From assembly GCF_018780585.1 (NCBI RefSeq), contig NZ_JADMJL010000016.1, forward strand, positions 62,001-126,000: DNA of 64,000 bases, in the 5' to 3' direction. This document shows, piece by piece, positions 8,695-15,895 of the stretch. Within the stretch, counting starts at the first letter, position 1. The number at the start of each line of letters is the position of its first letter. The notes under the pieces were generated by a model. The model was given only the letters and a program-made list of their open reading frames with translations, did no database searches and had not been told where the DNA came from. Both the position numbers and the translations under genes were made by a program. This DNA is from Methyloversatilis discipulorum (GTDB taxonomy: Bacteria; Pseudomonadota; Gammaproteobacteria; Burkholderiales; Rhodocyclaceae).

Positions 8695-9822
8695 TCAGGC
8701 CGGTTGGGCGGCGCCTTCGCCGCTGTCGCCCGGTTCGGCCACCGGCACGTCGACGTCGGTCATCGGGCCGTGCGTGTCGGCGTAGGTGGCGTTGATGCGC
8801 AGCATGTCCGGCAGCACCGACGGCAGCACCGCCATCAGTGCCGGGTCGAAGTGCAGGCCGGTGTTGCGACCCATCACCTGCAGCGTTTCGTCGATGGGCA
8901 ACGCCGGTTTGTAGGGGCGCGCGGTCATCAGTGCGTCGAACACGTCGGCAATCGCGACGATGCGGCCGAACAGCGGAATGTCCTCACCGATCAGGCCGCG
9001 CGGATAACCGCTGCCGTCGAAGCGCTCGTGGTGGGTGAGGGCGATGGTGCGCGCGGTCTGCAGCAGTTCGTCGTCGTGCTCGCCGATGATTTCGGCGCCG
9101 ATCTCCGGGTGCTGACGCATCACCGCCCATTCGGCCTTGTTCAGCGGGCCCGGTTTCAGCAGCACGGCGTCGGGAATGCCGATCTTGCCGATGTCGTGCA
9201 TCGACGCCGTGTTGAACAGCAGTTCGGTCGCCTCCGGTCCGAGGCCGATCGCCTGCGCGATCAGCCGCGCGTAATAGCTCATGCGGATGACGTGATTGCC
9301 GGTCTCGTTGTCGCGAAATTCGGCGGCGCGGCCGAGCCGGCGGATGATCTGCTGGCGTGACGCGAACAGTTCGGCGGTGCGCTCGCGTACGCGGTCTTCC
9401 AGCGCCCGCGTCTGGTCGTACAGCGCCAGATGGGTGCGCACGCGCGCACTGACGATGGGCGGGCTGATCGGCTTGGTGATGTAGTCGACGGCGCCCACCT
9501 CCAGCCCGAGGCGTTCGTCCTCGATCGAGGTCATCGCGGTGACGAAGATGATGGGAATGCCGCGCCGGTCCGGGTTGGCCTTGATGCGACGGCAGACGTC
9601 GTAACCGTTCATGCCGGGCATCATGATGTCGAGCAGGATGAGGTCGGGCGGCTCGGTCGAATTGACGATGGCCAGCGCCTTCTCGCCGCTGGTGGCCACC
9701 TTGACCCGGTAGTCCTGGCGCAGCAGGGCGCTCAGCAGGTCGATGTTTTCCGGCGTGTCGTCGGCAACCAGTATGGTCTGTCTGGTCGTCCGCCCCGCGC
9801 TCTGATCTGCGTCCGTCACCAT
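8695..9822 (-). CDS. Response regulator with HD-GYP c-di-GMP phosphodiesterase domain
   Basis: 375 residues. The N-terminal REC domain (about 16-130) has D65 in LLDIMMPGMNG and K117 in DYITKP. A short coiled coil (about 135-160) leads to an HD-GYP domain with H209-D210 in ASMHDIGKIGIPD and the HHERFDGSGYP signature at 264-274, so it should hydrolyse c-di-GMP. It ends 5 bp from the end of the convergent hybrid kinase, which suggests they form one signalling pair. No FliA-like promoter was found in its upstream region. Confidence 0.93.
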   Translation of the reverse strand: MVTDADQSAGRTTRQTILVADDTPENIDLLSALLRQDYRVKVATSGEKALAIVNSTEPPDLILLDIMMPGMNGYDVCRRIKANPDRRGIPIIFVTAMTSIEDERLGLEVGAVDYITKPISPPIVSARVRTHLALYDQTRALEDRVRERTAELFASRQQIIRRLGRAAEFRDNETGNHVIRMSYYARLIAQAIGLGPEATELLFNTASMHDIGKIGIPDAVLLKPGPLNKAEWAVMRQHPEIGAEIIGEHDDELLQTARTIALTHHERFDGSGYPRGLIGEDIPLFGRIVAIADVFDALMTARPYKPALPIDETLQVMGRNTGLHFDPALMAVLPSVLPDMLRINATYADTHGPMTDVDVPVAEPGDSGEGAAQPA

Positions 9823-9930
9823 CGTCTCCTGTGATCAGGCCCTAAGCCTTCGGCATGTTAATCACGGTTCGCTGATATCGGAACACCTGCGGTCGATGCA
9901 GTTCCCGCCCTGTGCGGGATGTACGGACGA

Positions 9931-9959
9931 AAAAAAACGGCGGGGACACCGCCGTTTTT
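9931..9959 (-). terminator. Rho-independent terminator after pqqA
   Basis: Inverted repeat AAAAACGGCGG / CCGCCGTTTTT with a 5-nt loop. Read on the minus strand it lies 18 bp past the pqqA stop and ends in a T run; the symmetric A/T tails could make it bidirectional. Confidence 0.85.
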
Positions 9960-9976
9960 CCTGTTGCAGCCGCGTA

Positions 9977-10051
9977 TCAGCGGTTGGCAACGTACATCGT
10001 GATCTCGAAGCCGAAACGCAGGTCGGTGGCCTTCGGGGTTTCCCAGTTCAT
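9977..10051 (-). CDS. pqqA: Coenzyme PQQ precursor peptide PqqA
   Basis: 24 residues, too short for most gene callers. The C-terminal half LRFGFEITMYVANR matches PqqA closely: E16 and Y20, spaced E-x3-Y, are the residues that PqqE cross-links to build pyrroloquinoline quinone. A strong ribosome site (GGAGAGAG) precedes the ATG. No pqqB, C, D or E follows; instead a strong terminator lies 18 bp downstream and the next gene is an HD-GYP regulator. It is therefore a monocistronic, detached precursor gene, and the maturation genes must be elsewhere. PQQ serves periplasmic alcohol dehydrogenases, which would suit a methylotroph. Confidence 0.9.
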   Translation of the reverse strand: MNWETPKATDLRFGFEITMYVANR

Positions 10052-10155
10052 ATCTCTCTCCGTCATGTTGTACTTCTTGAAAAACACAGCGGTTGCCGTG
10101 TCTGGATCAGAGTATGGACAGGGAGCGAAGGTGCGACCTCCAGCCGCCGCTGAAA

Positions 10156-10182
10156 ACCGGGTCATGATTTTCATGACCCGGT
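10156..10182 (-). terminator. Hairpin after lptA (probable terminator)
   Basis: A perfect 12-bp inverted repeat ACCGGGTCATGA / TCATGACCCGGT with a 3-nt loop, 6 bp beyond the lptA stop. On the minus strand it is followed only by a short TTTTC, so it may be a weak terminator or an mRNA-stabilising hairpin separating lptA from pqqA. Confidence 0.55.
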
Positions 10183-10188
10183 GACGCC

Positions 10189-10746
10189 TCACTCCTTCGG
10201 CGCCGACTTCGGCTGGATGATGGCGCGCACGCGCTTGGACTGGTCTCCAGCCGACGGCACCGACTTGGCGTCGCCCGAATTGGTGACCGTGTAGTTCTCG
10301 CTGATCGAGTTGTACTCGATGTACTGGCCGCGCACTTCGTCGCCGCCGCTCTTTACGTGGGCGCGCACGAAGAAGCGGGTGATTTCGGTCTTGGCGTCGT
10401 GCTCGATGCGCTCCGCCTCGCCCTCCATCCACAGGTCCTGGCCCTCGCGCTTCTGGCGGAAGCGGGCGAGGCCGCCTTCGCCGCCGGTGGCCACACCCTT
10501 CTGGTAGCCGGTGGCGTCCTGGGTCACCACGACGCGGTTGGCCTTGATGGTGAGCGTGCCCTGGGTGAACACCACGTTGCCTTCGAAGGTGTGCGTGCGG
10601 GTGCGGTCATCGACCGTCACCTTGTCCGCTTCCAGATTGACCGGCTTTTCGCGGTCGGCGCGCTCGGCGCGGGCGGGCGTGCTCAGGCCGGCGGCCAGCA
10701 CGAGGTTGAGCAGGATCAGGCCGGTGAGGGCAGGGCGCAGAGTCAT
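10189..10746 (-). CDS. lptA: LPS transport periplasmic protein LptA
   Basis: 185 residues with a signal peptide (cleavage near TPARA-ER) and an OstA-type beta-jellyroll domain: KVTVDDRTRTHTFEGNVVFT, then GTLTIKANRVVVTQD and VRGQYIEYNS. LptA bridges the inner-membrane LptBFGC complex to LptDE at the outer membrane and carries LPS across the periplasm. The start ATG overlaps the lptC stop (ATGA). It is the last gene of kdsD-kdsC-lptC-lptA. lptB, often next in this operon, is absent here; pqqA follows instead. Confidence 0.93.
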   Translation of the reverse strand: MTLRPALTGLILLNLVLAAGLSTPARAERADREKPVNLEADKVTVDDRTRTHTFEGNVVFTQGTLTIKANRVVVTQDATGYQKGVATGGEGGLARFRQKREGQDLWMEGEAERIEHDAKTEITRFFVRAHVKSGGDEVRGQYIEYNSISENYTVTNSGDAKSVPSAGDQSKRVRAIIQPKSAPKE

Positions 10747-11324
10747 GGGCGGCGGGTTCTTTCGAGGGTGGCTTTGACGCGCGATTCGAGTATGTAGGTC
10801 TGTTTGACGCGGTCGGCGACCATGCCGACGCCGTGGGCGACCGATTTGCCCTGCGTCAGCTTCACCGGCTTGTCGGTGCGGGCGATCTCGTCGTCCGGGT
10901 ACACGTTCAGCACGCTGGTTTCCAGCGTCATCTCGGGATTGCCGGGACTGGCCTCGCGCAGCACGCGCACATTGTCGCGCAGGATGGCTTCCTTGCCATC
11001 CTTCATCAGCTGGGCACGGTCGGCGCTGATGCGGGTCGGCGACTGCTTGCCGCGGTAGAGCAGCAAGGGCTGGTCCAGTTCGGTGGTGTCGTCGTCCGGG
11101 TAGTGACGCAGCTGCTGCGCGGTCAGCGTGTGCTGCACCTGGCCGGTGGGGTCGAAGCGGCGCACGGTGAAGTTGTCGACGATCACGTCCGGGTCGTGTC
11201 TGAGCTTGCCGGAGGACGGGCGGTCGTCGACGCGCGTGGCGCGATCCAGCCACATGGTCAGGCCGACCAGCAGGATCAGGATCAGCAGCGGCAGTGCCTG
11301 CTGGACGTTGCGCTGAAGGTTCAA
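10743..11324 (-). CDS. lptC: LPS export inner-membrane protein LptC
   Basis: 193 residues from a TTG start that overlaps the kdsC stop (TTGA). The sequence upstream of that TTG in this frame is an Arg-rich shadow of kdsC, so longer starts are rejected. A single N-terminal membrane anchor (ALPLLILILLVGLTMWL) precedes the LptC periplasmic domain (DVIVDNFTVRRFDPTGQVQH, then QLRHYPDDDTTEL). LptC accepts LPS from LptBFG and hands it to LptA. The neighbouring lptA and kdsC support the call. Confidence 0.9.
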   Translation of the reverse strand: MNLQRNVQQALPLLILILLVGLTMWLDRATRVDDRPSSGKLRHDPDVIVDNFTVRRFDPTGQVQHTLTAQQLRHYPDDDTTELDQPLLLYRGKQSPTRISADRAQLMKDGKEAILRDNVRVLREASPGNPEMTLETSVLNVYPDDEIARTDKPVKLTQGKSVAHGVGMVADRVKQTYILESRVKATLERTRRP

Positions 11325-11851
11325 CGCAGGCAGTCCTGCAGCAGCGCGTCGAGCGCGCCGCGGGCGTCGAGCAGGTATTCGCAGACTTCGCGCACGGCGC
11401 CGCGGCCGCCGTCGGCTTCGGCCACCCAAGAGACGTGCTGGCGTACGAAGAAGTGGGCGTTGGCCGGCGCGGCCGAGAAGCCGCAGGCGCGCAGCACCGG
11501 CAGGTCGACGATGTCGTCGCCCATGTAGCCGCAGTGCTCCATCGCGATACCGCGTTCGGCCGCCAGTTCGCGCATCGCCTCACGCTTGTTCTCGACGCCG
11601 AGCAGCGCGGTGGTGATGCCGAGGTTGGCGGCGCGGTGACGTACCGCGGGCGAAGAACGCCCGGAAATGATGACCACCTCGACGCCGGCGCTGGCCAGCA
11701 TCTTCAGACCGTGGCCATCCAGCGTGTTGAAGCCCTTCAGCGAATCGCCGTCCGGGCCGAACCAGATGGTGCCGTCGGTCATCACGCCGTCGACGTCGAA
11801 GCCCATCAGGCGAACGTTGCGGGCGGCATCGAGTACGGAGGTTTCGCTCAT
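11321..11851 (-). CDS. kdsC: 3-deoxy-D-manno-octulosonate 8-phosphate phosphatase KdsC
   Basis: 176 residues, the usual size for this cap-less HAD phosphatase. The nucleophile motif GFDVDGVMTDG has D19 and D21. ISGRSSPAVRHRAANLGI and GYMGDDIVDLPVL supply motifs II and IV. It removes phosphate from Kdo-8-P to give Kdo for the LPS inner core. Its ATG overlaps the kdsD stop (ATGA) and its stop overlaps the lptC start, so expression is probably translationally coupled. Confidence 0.95.
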   Translation of the reverse strand: MSETSVLDAARNVRLMGFDVDGVMTDGTIWFGPDGDSLKGFNTLDGHGLKMLASAGVEVVIISGRSSPAVRHRAANLGITTALLGVENKREAMRELAAERGIAMEHCGYMGDDIVDLPVLRACGFSAAPANAHFFVRQHVSWVAEADGGRGAVREVCEYLLDARGALDALLQDCLR

Positions 11852-12837
11852 ATCACCTTGGCCTGCATCAGGTCGTGCATGGTCAGCGCGCCGGCCAGCG
11901 CGCCGTGTTCGTCGAGCACCAGCAGCTGGTTCACGCGCTGCGTCTCCATCAGGTCGGCCGCTTCGGCCGCCAGCCGGCCGGCCGGAATGGTGCGCGGGTG
12001 GCGGCTCATCACGTCGGCCACCGGCACGGTGCGCACGTCGCCCAGGCGGTCGATGGCGCGGCGCAGGTCGCCGTCGGTAAACACGCCGGCGACAGCGCCA
12101 GCGTCGTCGAGCACCACGGTCATGCCCATGCCGCCGCGGGTCACCTGCAGCAGCGCTTCGGTGACGGTGGCGGCGACGCCGACACTGGGCACCGCGTCGC
12201 GGGCGCGCATCACGTCGCGCACGTGGGTGAGCAGGCGGCGGCCGAGTGCACCACCCGGGTGGCTGCGCGCGAAGTCGTCCTCGCGGAAGCCGCGTGCCTC
12301 CAGCAGTGCAACGGCCAGCGCGTCACCCAGCGCCAGCGCGCAGGTGGTGCTGGCGGTCGGGGCGAGGTTGAGCGGACAGGCTTCGATCGCCACGCCAGCG
12401 TCCAGATGCACGTCGGCCAGCGTGGCCAGCGTCGATGCGGGCTTGCCGGTCATCGCGATGGTGCGGCCACCCTGGCGGCGCACCAGCGGCACGATGGCCA
12501 GCAGTTCGGCGGTTTCGCCGGAATTGGACAGCGCGATCAGCACGTCGTCGCGGTGGATCATGCCGAGGTCGCCGTGCAGCGCTTCCGCCGCATGGACGAA
12601 ATAGGCCGGCGTGCCGGTGCTGGCCATGGTGGCGGCGATCTTGCGCGCGATGTGGCCAGACTTGCCCAGCCCGCTGACGATGACGCGCCCCGGGCTGTCG
12701 AGAATCAGCCGCACCGCCGCTGCGAATTCGTCGCCGAGGCGCGCCGACAGCGCTTCGAGCGCGCTGCCTTCGATGGCGAGCACGCGGCGGGCGCAGGCCA
12801 GGATGTCTTCGTTCTTCGGTGGGGCAGGCTGTGTCAT
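11848..12837 (-). CDS. kdsD: Arabinose-5-phosphate isomerase KdsD (KpsF/GutQ family)
   Basis: 329 residues. A SIS sugar-isomerase domain (about 40-175) has GLGKSGHIARKIAATMASTG and HAAEALHGDLGMI. Two CBS domains (about 210-329; VADVMSRHPRTIPAG in the second) follow. It interconverts ribulose-5-phosphate and arabinose-5-phosphate, the first step to Kdo. It heads the kdsD-kdsC-lptC-lptA operon and is divergent from the Kef-type antiporter; the shared 143-bp gap should hold both promoters. Confidence 0.95.
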   Translation of the reverse strand: MTQPAPPKNEDILACARRVLAIEGSALEALSARLGDEFAAAVRLILDSPGRVIVSGLGKSGHIARKIAATMASTGTPAYFVHAAEALHGDLGMIHRDDVLIALSNSGETAELLAIVPLVRRQGGRTIAMTGKPASTLATLADVHLDAGVAIEACPLNLAPTASTTCALALGDALAVALLEARGFREDDFARSHPGGALGRRLLTHVRDVMRARDAVPSVGVAATVTEALLQVTRGGMGMTVVLDDAGAVAGVFTDGDLRRAIDRLGDVRTVPVADVMSRHPRTIPAGRLAAEAADLMETQRVNQLLVLDEHGALAGALTMHDLMQAKVI

Positions 12838-12980
12838 GCGCGGGGCGGGGTGTGCGGAGGCGTGTAATCGCCCGTACTACGGGCGCAGGAACGATCGGTT
12901 ATGATCGGCGCGGATTATAACAACCTGCTCCGACAGGCGGCCGCTCCCGGAAAGCGCTGACGGCCGAACACATCGTCACC

Positions 12981-14951
12981 ATGTCTGCCCTCGAGCTGGT
13001 TCTACTGCTGCTCACCGCTTCGGTGCTGGTGGTCGGCCTCTTCCGCAGTATCGGCCTGCCGCCGATACTGGGCTATCTGCTGGTGGGGGCGCTGGCCGGC
13101 CCGCACGCACTGGCCTTCATTCCCGATACCGACGAAGCGCGCCACTTTGCCGAATACGGCATCGTTTTCCTGATGTTCTCCATCGGGCTTGAATTCTCGC
13201 TGCCCAAGCTGTTCTCGATGAAGCGGCTGGTGTTCGGCCTGGGCGCCGCCCAGGTCGCGTTCAGCGTGCTCGGCGTGGTCAGCTTCGCCTGGCTGTTCGG
13301 TCTCGGATTCAAGGGCGCGATCGCGGTCGGCGGCGCCATCGCGATGTCGTCGACGGCAGTGCTGATCAAGCTGCTGGTCGAGCGGCTGGAGCTCGATTCG
13401 GCGCACGGCCGGCAGGTGGTGGGCGTGCTGCTGTTCCAGGATCTGGCGGTCGTGCCCTTCCTGGTGGTGATCCCGGTGCTGGCGCTGGGCGCCGAGGAAA
13501 GCGTCGAGGCGCTGGGGCTGGCCGCGGTGAAGGCGGCGGTGGCGCTGACCCTCATCCTCTATCTCGGCCCGCGGCTGATGCAGCGCTGGTTCCACATCGT
13601 GGCCAGGCGCAAGTCGCCCGAACTGTTCATGTTGAACGTGCTGCTGGTGACGCTGGGCATGGCCTTCGCCACCGAGGTGGCCGGCCTGTCGCTGGCGCTG
13701 GGCGCCTTCCTGGCCGGCATGCTGATTTCGGAGACGCAGTATCGCTACCAGGTGGAAGAGGACATCAAGCCCTTCCGCGACGTGCTGCTCGGGCTGTTCT
13801 TCGTCACCATCGGCATGAAGCTCAACCTCGCGCTGGTGTTTTCCGAGCTGTTCTTCGTTCTGGTGACGGTGCTGTTCATCCTGATCGGCAAGTTCGCGGT
13901 GGCCGCCGCCGCCTCGCGTTTCTTCGGTTCGTCGCCCGGCAATGCGCTGCGCGTCGGCCTGTGGCTGTGCGCCGGCGGCGAATTCGGCTTCGTGCTGATG
14001 GCGCTGGCCGACGCGGCTCACCTGATTCCCGACCGCATCCTGCAGATCGTGCTCGCCTCGCTGCTGCTCACCCTGCTCGTCGCGCCGATACTGGCTCATT
14101 ACGCCGACCGCATCGTGCTGCGGCTGGTGCCGTCCGAGTGGCTGCTGCGCTCGATGCAGCTGACCTCCATCGCCGCCCAGTCGCTGGCGACCGATGGTCA
14201 CGCCATCGTCTGCGGTTACGGCCGCAACGGCCAGTACCTCGGCCGCTTCCTCGAAAACGAGGGTATTTCGTTCATCGCGCTCGACCTCGACCCCGAGCGC
14301 GTGCGCGAGGCGGCGGCGGCGGGCGAAACGGTGGTGTTCGGCGACGCCGGCCGGCGCGAAACGCTGATTGCCGCCGGCATCGCTCGGGCATCCATCGTCG
14401 TCGTCACCTTTGTCGACACTGACGCGGCGATGCGGGTGATCCGCCTGGCTAACGAGCTGCGCGCCGACATACCGGTGGTCGTGCGCACCTTTGACGAGCG
14501 CGACTACGACAAGCTGTCGGCCGCCGGCGCGACCGAAGTGGTGCCGGAATCGCTGGAATCGTCGCTGATGCTGGCGACGCACGCGCTGGTGCTGCTGGGC
14601 GTTCCGCTGGCGCGGGTGCTCAAGCGCATCCGCCAGTTGCGCGGCGACCGCTACCACCTGCTGCGCGGCCTGTATCGCGGTGCCGAGCATCTGGCTGAGG
14701 AGGCGGTCAGCGAGGCGCAGCACAAGCGGCTGCACTCGGTGGCGCTGGCGCCCGGCGCCTGGGCCATCGGCCACCGCATCGACGAATTCCATTTCGAGGA
14801 CGTGCGGGTCGAGGTCAGCGCGATACGCCGGCGCGGCATCCGGGCGCTCGAACCCAGTTCCGACCTGGCCTTCGAGAATGGCGACGTGGTGGTGCTGCTC
14901 GGTGAGCCGGCCGAACTGGCGCGGGCGGAATCGAAGCTACTGAAGGGTTAG
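12981..14951 (+). CDS. Kef-type monovalent cation:proton antiporter (CPA2)
   Basis: 656 residues. About 12-13 membrane segments form a Na+/H+ exchanger domain (SIGLPPILGYLLVGALAGP, FLMFSIGLEFSLPKL, LLFQDLAVVPFLV). A TrkA-N/RCK domain follows (about 407-520; VCGYGRNGQYLGRFL, a Rossmann NAD(H)-binding motif), then a TrkA-C domain (about 575-656). Related KefB/KefC/YbaL proteins export K+ or Na+ in exchange for protons under nucleotide or glutathione-adduct control. No KefF/KefG partner is adjacent, so the ion and ligand are not fixed. Confidence 0.9.
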   Translation: MSALELVLLLLTASVLVVGLFRSIGLPPILGYLLVGALAGPHALAFIPDTDEARHFAEYGIVFLMFSIGLEFSLPKLFSMKRLVFGLGAAQVAFSVLGVVSFAWLFGLGFKGAIAVGGAIAMSSTAVLIKLLVERLELDSAHGRQVVGVLLFQDLAVVPFLVVIPVLALGAEESVEALGLAAVKAAVALTLILYLGPRLMQRWFHIVARRKSPELFMLNVLLVTLGMAFATEVAGLSLALGAFLAGMLISETQYRYQVEEDIKPFRDVLLGLFFVTIGMKLNLALVFSELFFVLVTVLFILIGKFAVAAAASRFFGSSPGNALRVGLWLCAGGEFGFVLMALADAAHLIPDRILQIVLASLLLTLLVAPILAHYADRIVLRLVPSEWLLRSMQLTSIAAQSLATDGHAIVCGYGRNGQYLGRFLENEGISFIALDLDPERVREAAAAGETVVFGDAGRRETLIAAGIARASIVVVTFVDTDAAMRVIRLANELRADIPVVVRTFDERDYDKLSAAGATEVVPESLESSLMLATHALVLLGVPLARVLKRIRQLRGDRYHLLRGLYRGAEHLAEEAVSEAQHKRLHSVALAPGAWAIGHRIDEFHFEDVRVEVSAIRRRGIRALEPSSDLAFENGDVVVLLGEPAELARAESKLLKG

Positions 14952-14964
14952 TCGAGGCAGGAAA

Positions 14965-14984
14965 CGGGCGGCGGATGCCGCCCG
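14965..14984. terminator. GC-rich hairpin between convergent antiporter and pilin genes
   Basis: CGGGCGGC-GGAT-GCCGCCCG, a perfect 8-bp stem in the 42-bp gap between two converging genes. There is no T tract on either strand, so intrinsic termination is uncertain. Confidence 0.35.
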
Positions 14985-14993
14985 GCGGGACGG

Positions 14994-15710
14994 TCAATAG
15001 GCGACGCAGACCGTATACAGATCGCTGCTGTTACGTTCGAGGTCCGGCGTGATTTCGATCGCGGTACCGGTGGCCGCCCCAGCGCCACTGACCTGGGCCA
15101 TCGCGCGCACATTGCCGGTGTTGGTGGCGCCGTCGTCCATGGTCGAGTCGACCTGGCGGGCAAGTCGGGCGGAAATGCCGTCCGAGCAGATGAAGAAGGC
15201 GCCGGTCATTACTACCGAGGCGGAACTGGAGGAGGTCGCCGAGGTGGTACCGACGCTGATCGGCACGGCGCCGGTGATGCCGATGCGGCCGTTGTCGGCG
15301 TTTCTCGGGTAGTAATTGCTGGTGGCACTGGTATCGCTGGTGTCGCTGGTGCCGGTCAGCAGATTGGCCCTGCGCAGGTGCTGCCAGACGAGGAAGGATT
15401 CGTCGGTCGCAGTGGTCGAGTTCCAGTTGCCGCCGATGCGGCCGTTGCCGCGGGCTTCGCCGGACGGGCTGCTGGCGTTCGCGCCGGCAACGTGCTGGGT
15501 GGCGGCCGGATCGTCGCCCGGCATGAAGCGGAAGCGGTCCTGGTAGGCATACACGGCGGTCGATATCGTGCGGAAATCATTGACCAGACTTTTCGCCTTG
15601 GCGCTGTTGATCAGTTCCTGACCCTTCAGCACGCCGCCGAGCAGCAGACCGATAATGACCAGAACGATGGCAATTTCGACCAGTGTGAAACCGTTTTGCG
15701 TGGATCTCAT
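14994..15710 (-). CDS. Type IV pilin-like (type II secretion pseudopilin-like) protein
   Basis: 238 residues from an ATG preceded by AAGGAG. The class III prepilin signal is MRSTQNG|FTLVE (G7, F8, E12 = Glu+5), followed by the hydrophobic helix IAIVLVIIGLLLGG and GQELINSAKAKSLVNDF, typical of type IV pilin-like and pseudopilin proteins. The rest has a conserved FMPGDDPAA patch and Ser/Thr-rich segments, and ends in a Cys pair (FICSDG, YTVCVAY) like the pilin D-loop. No assembly ATPase, secretin or peptidase gene is adjacent, so it is an orphan minor-pilin-like protein. Confidence 0.85.
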   Translation of the reverse strand: MRSTQNGFTLVEIAIVLVIIGLLLGGVLKGQELINSAKAKSLVNDFRTISTAVYAYQDRFRFMPGDDPAATQHVAGANASSPSGEARGNGRIGGNWNSTTATDESFLVWQHLRRANLLTGTSDTSDTSATSNYYPRNADNGRIGITGAVPISVGTTSATSSSSASVVMTGAFFICSDGISARLARQVDSTMDDGATNTGNVRAMAQVSGAGAATGTAIEITPDLERNSSDLYTVCVAY

Positions 15711-15895
15711 GAAAGTTCTCCTTGATAGCCACACCACTGCACGATCCGTGCCCATTGCCGCCTTCCTGCAGCGGCGGTGTGCATCATGCTGAATCCGATA
15801 CAGTTTTTTTCCTTGTCGGGGCGATCGGGCTGCGCAGATGCGTCAGCCCGCGCCGCGCGGTCGCCGCGAACTGACCGTATCTCGACAGGTCCGTC

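Noticed and set aside
9841-9900. Sigma-28 site upstream of the HD-GYP gene
   Set aside because: A GCCGAAGG occurs on the minus strand but there is no TCAAG/TAAA at the right distance.
13002-14792. 596-codon minus-strand frame
   Set aside because: Antisense to the Kef-type antiporter; no ribosome site or domain.
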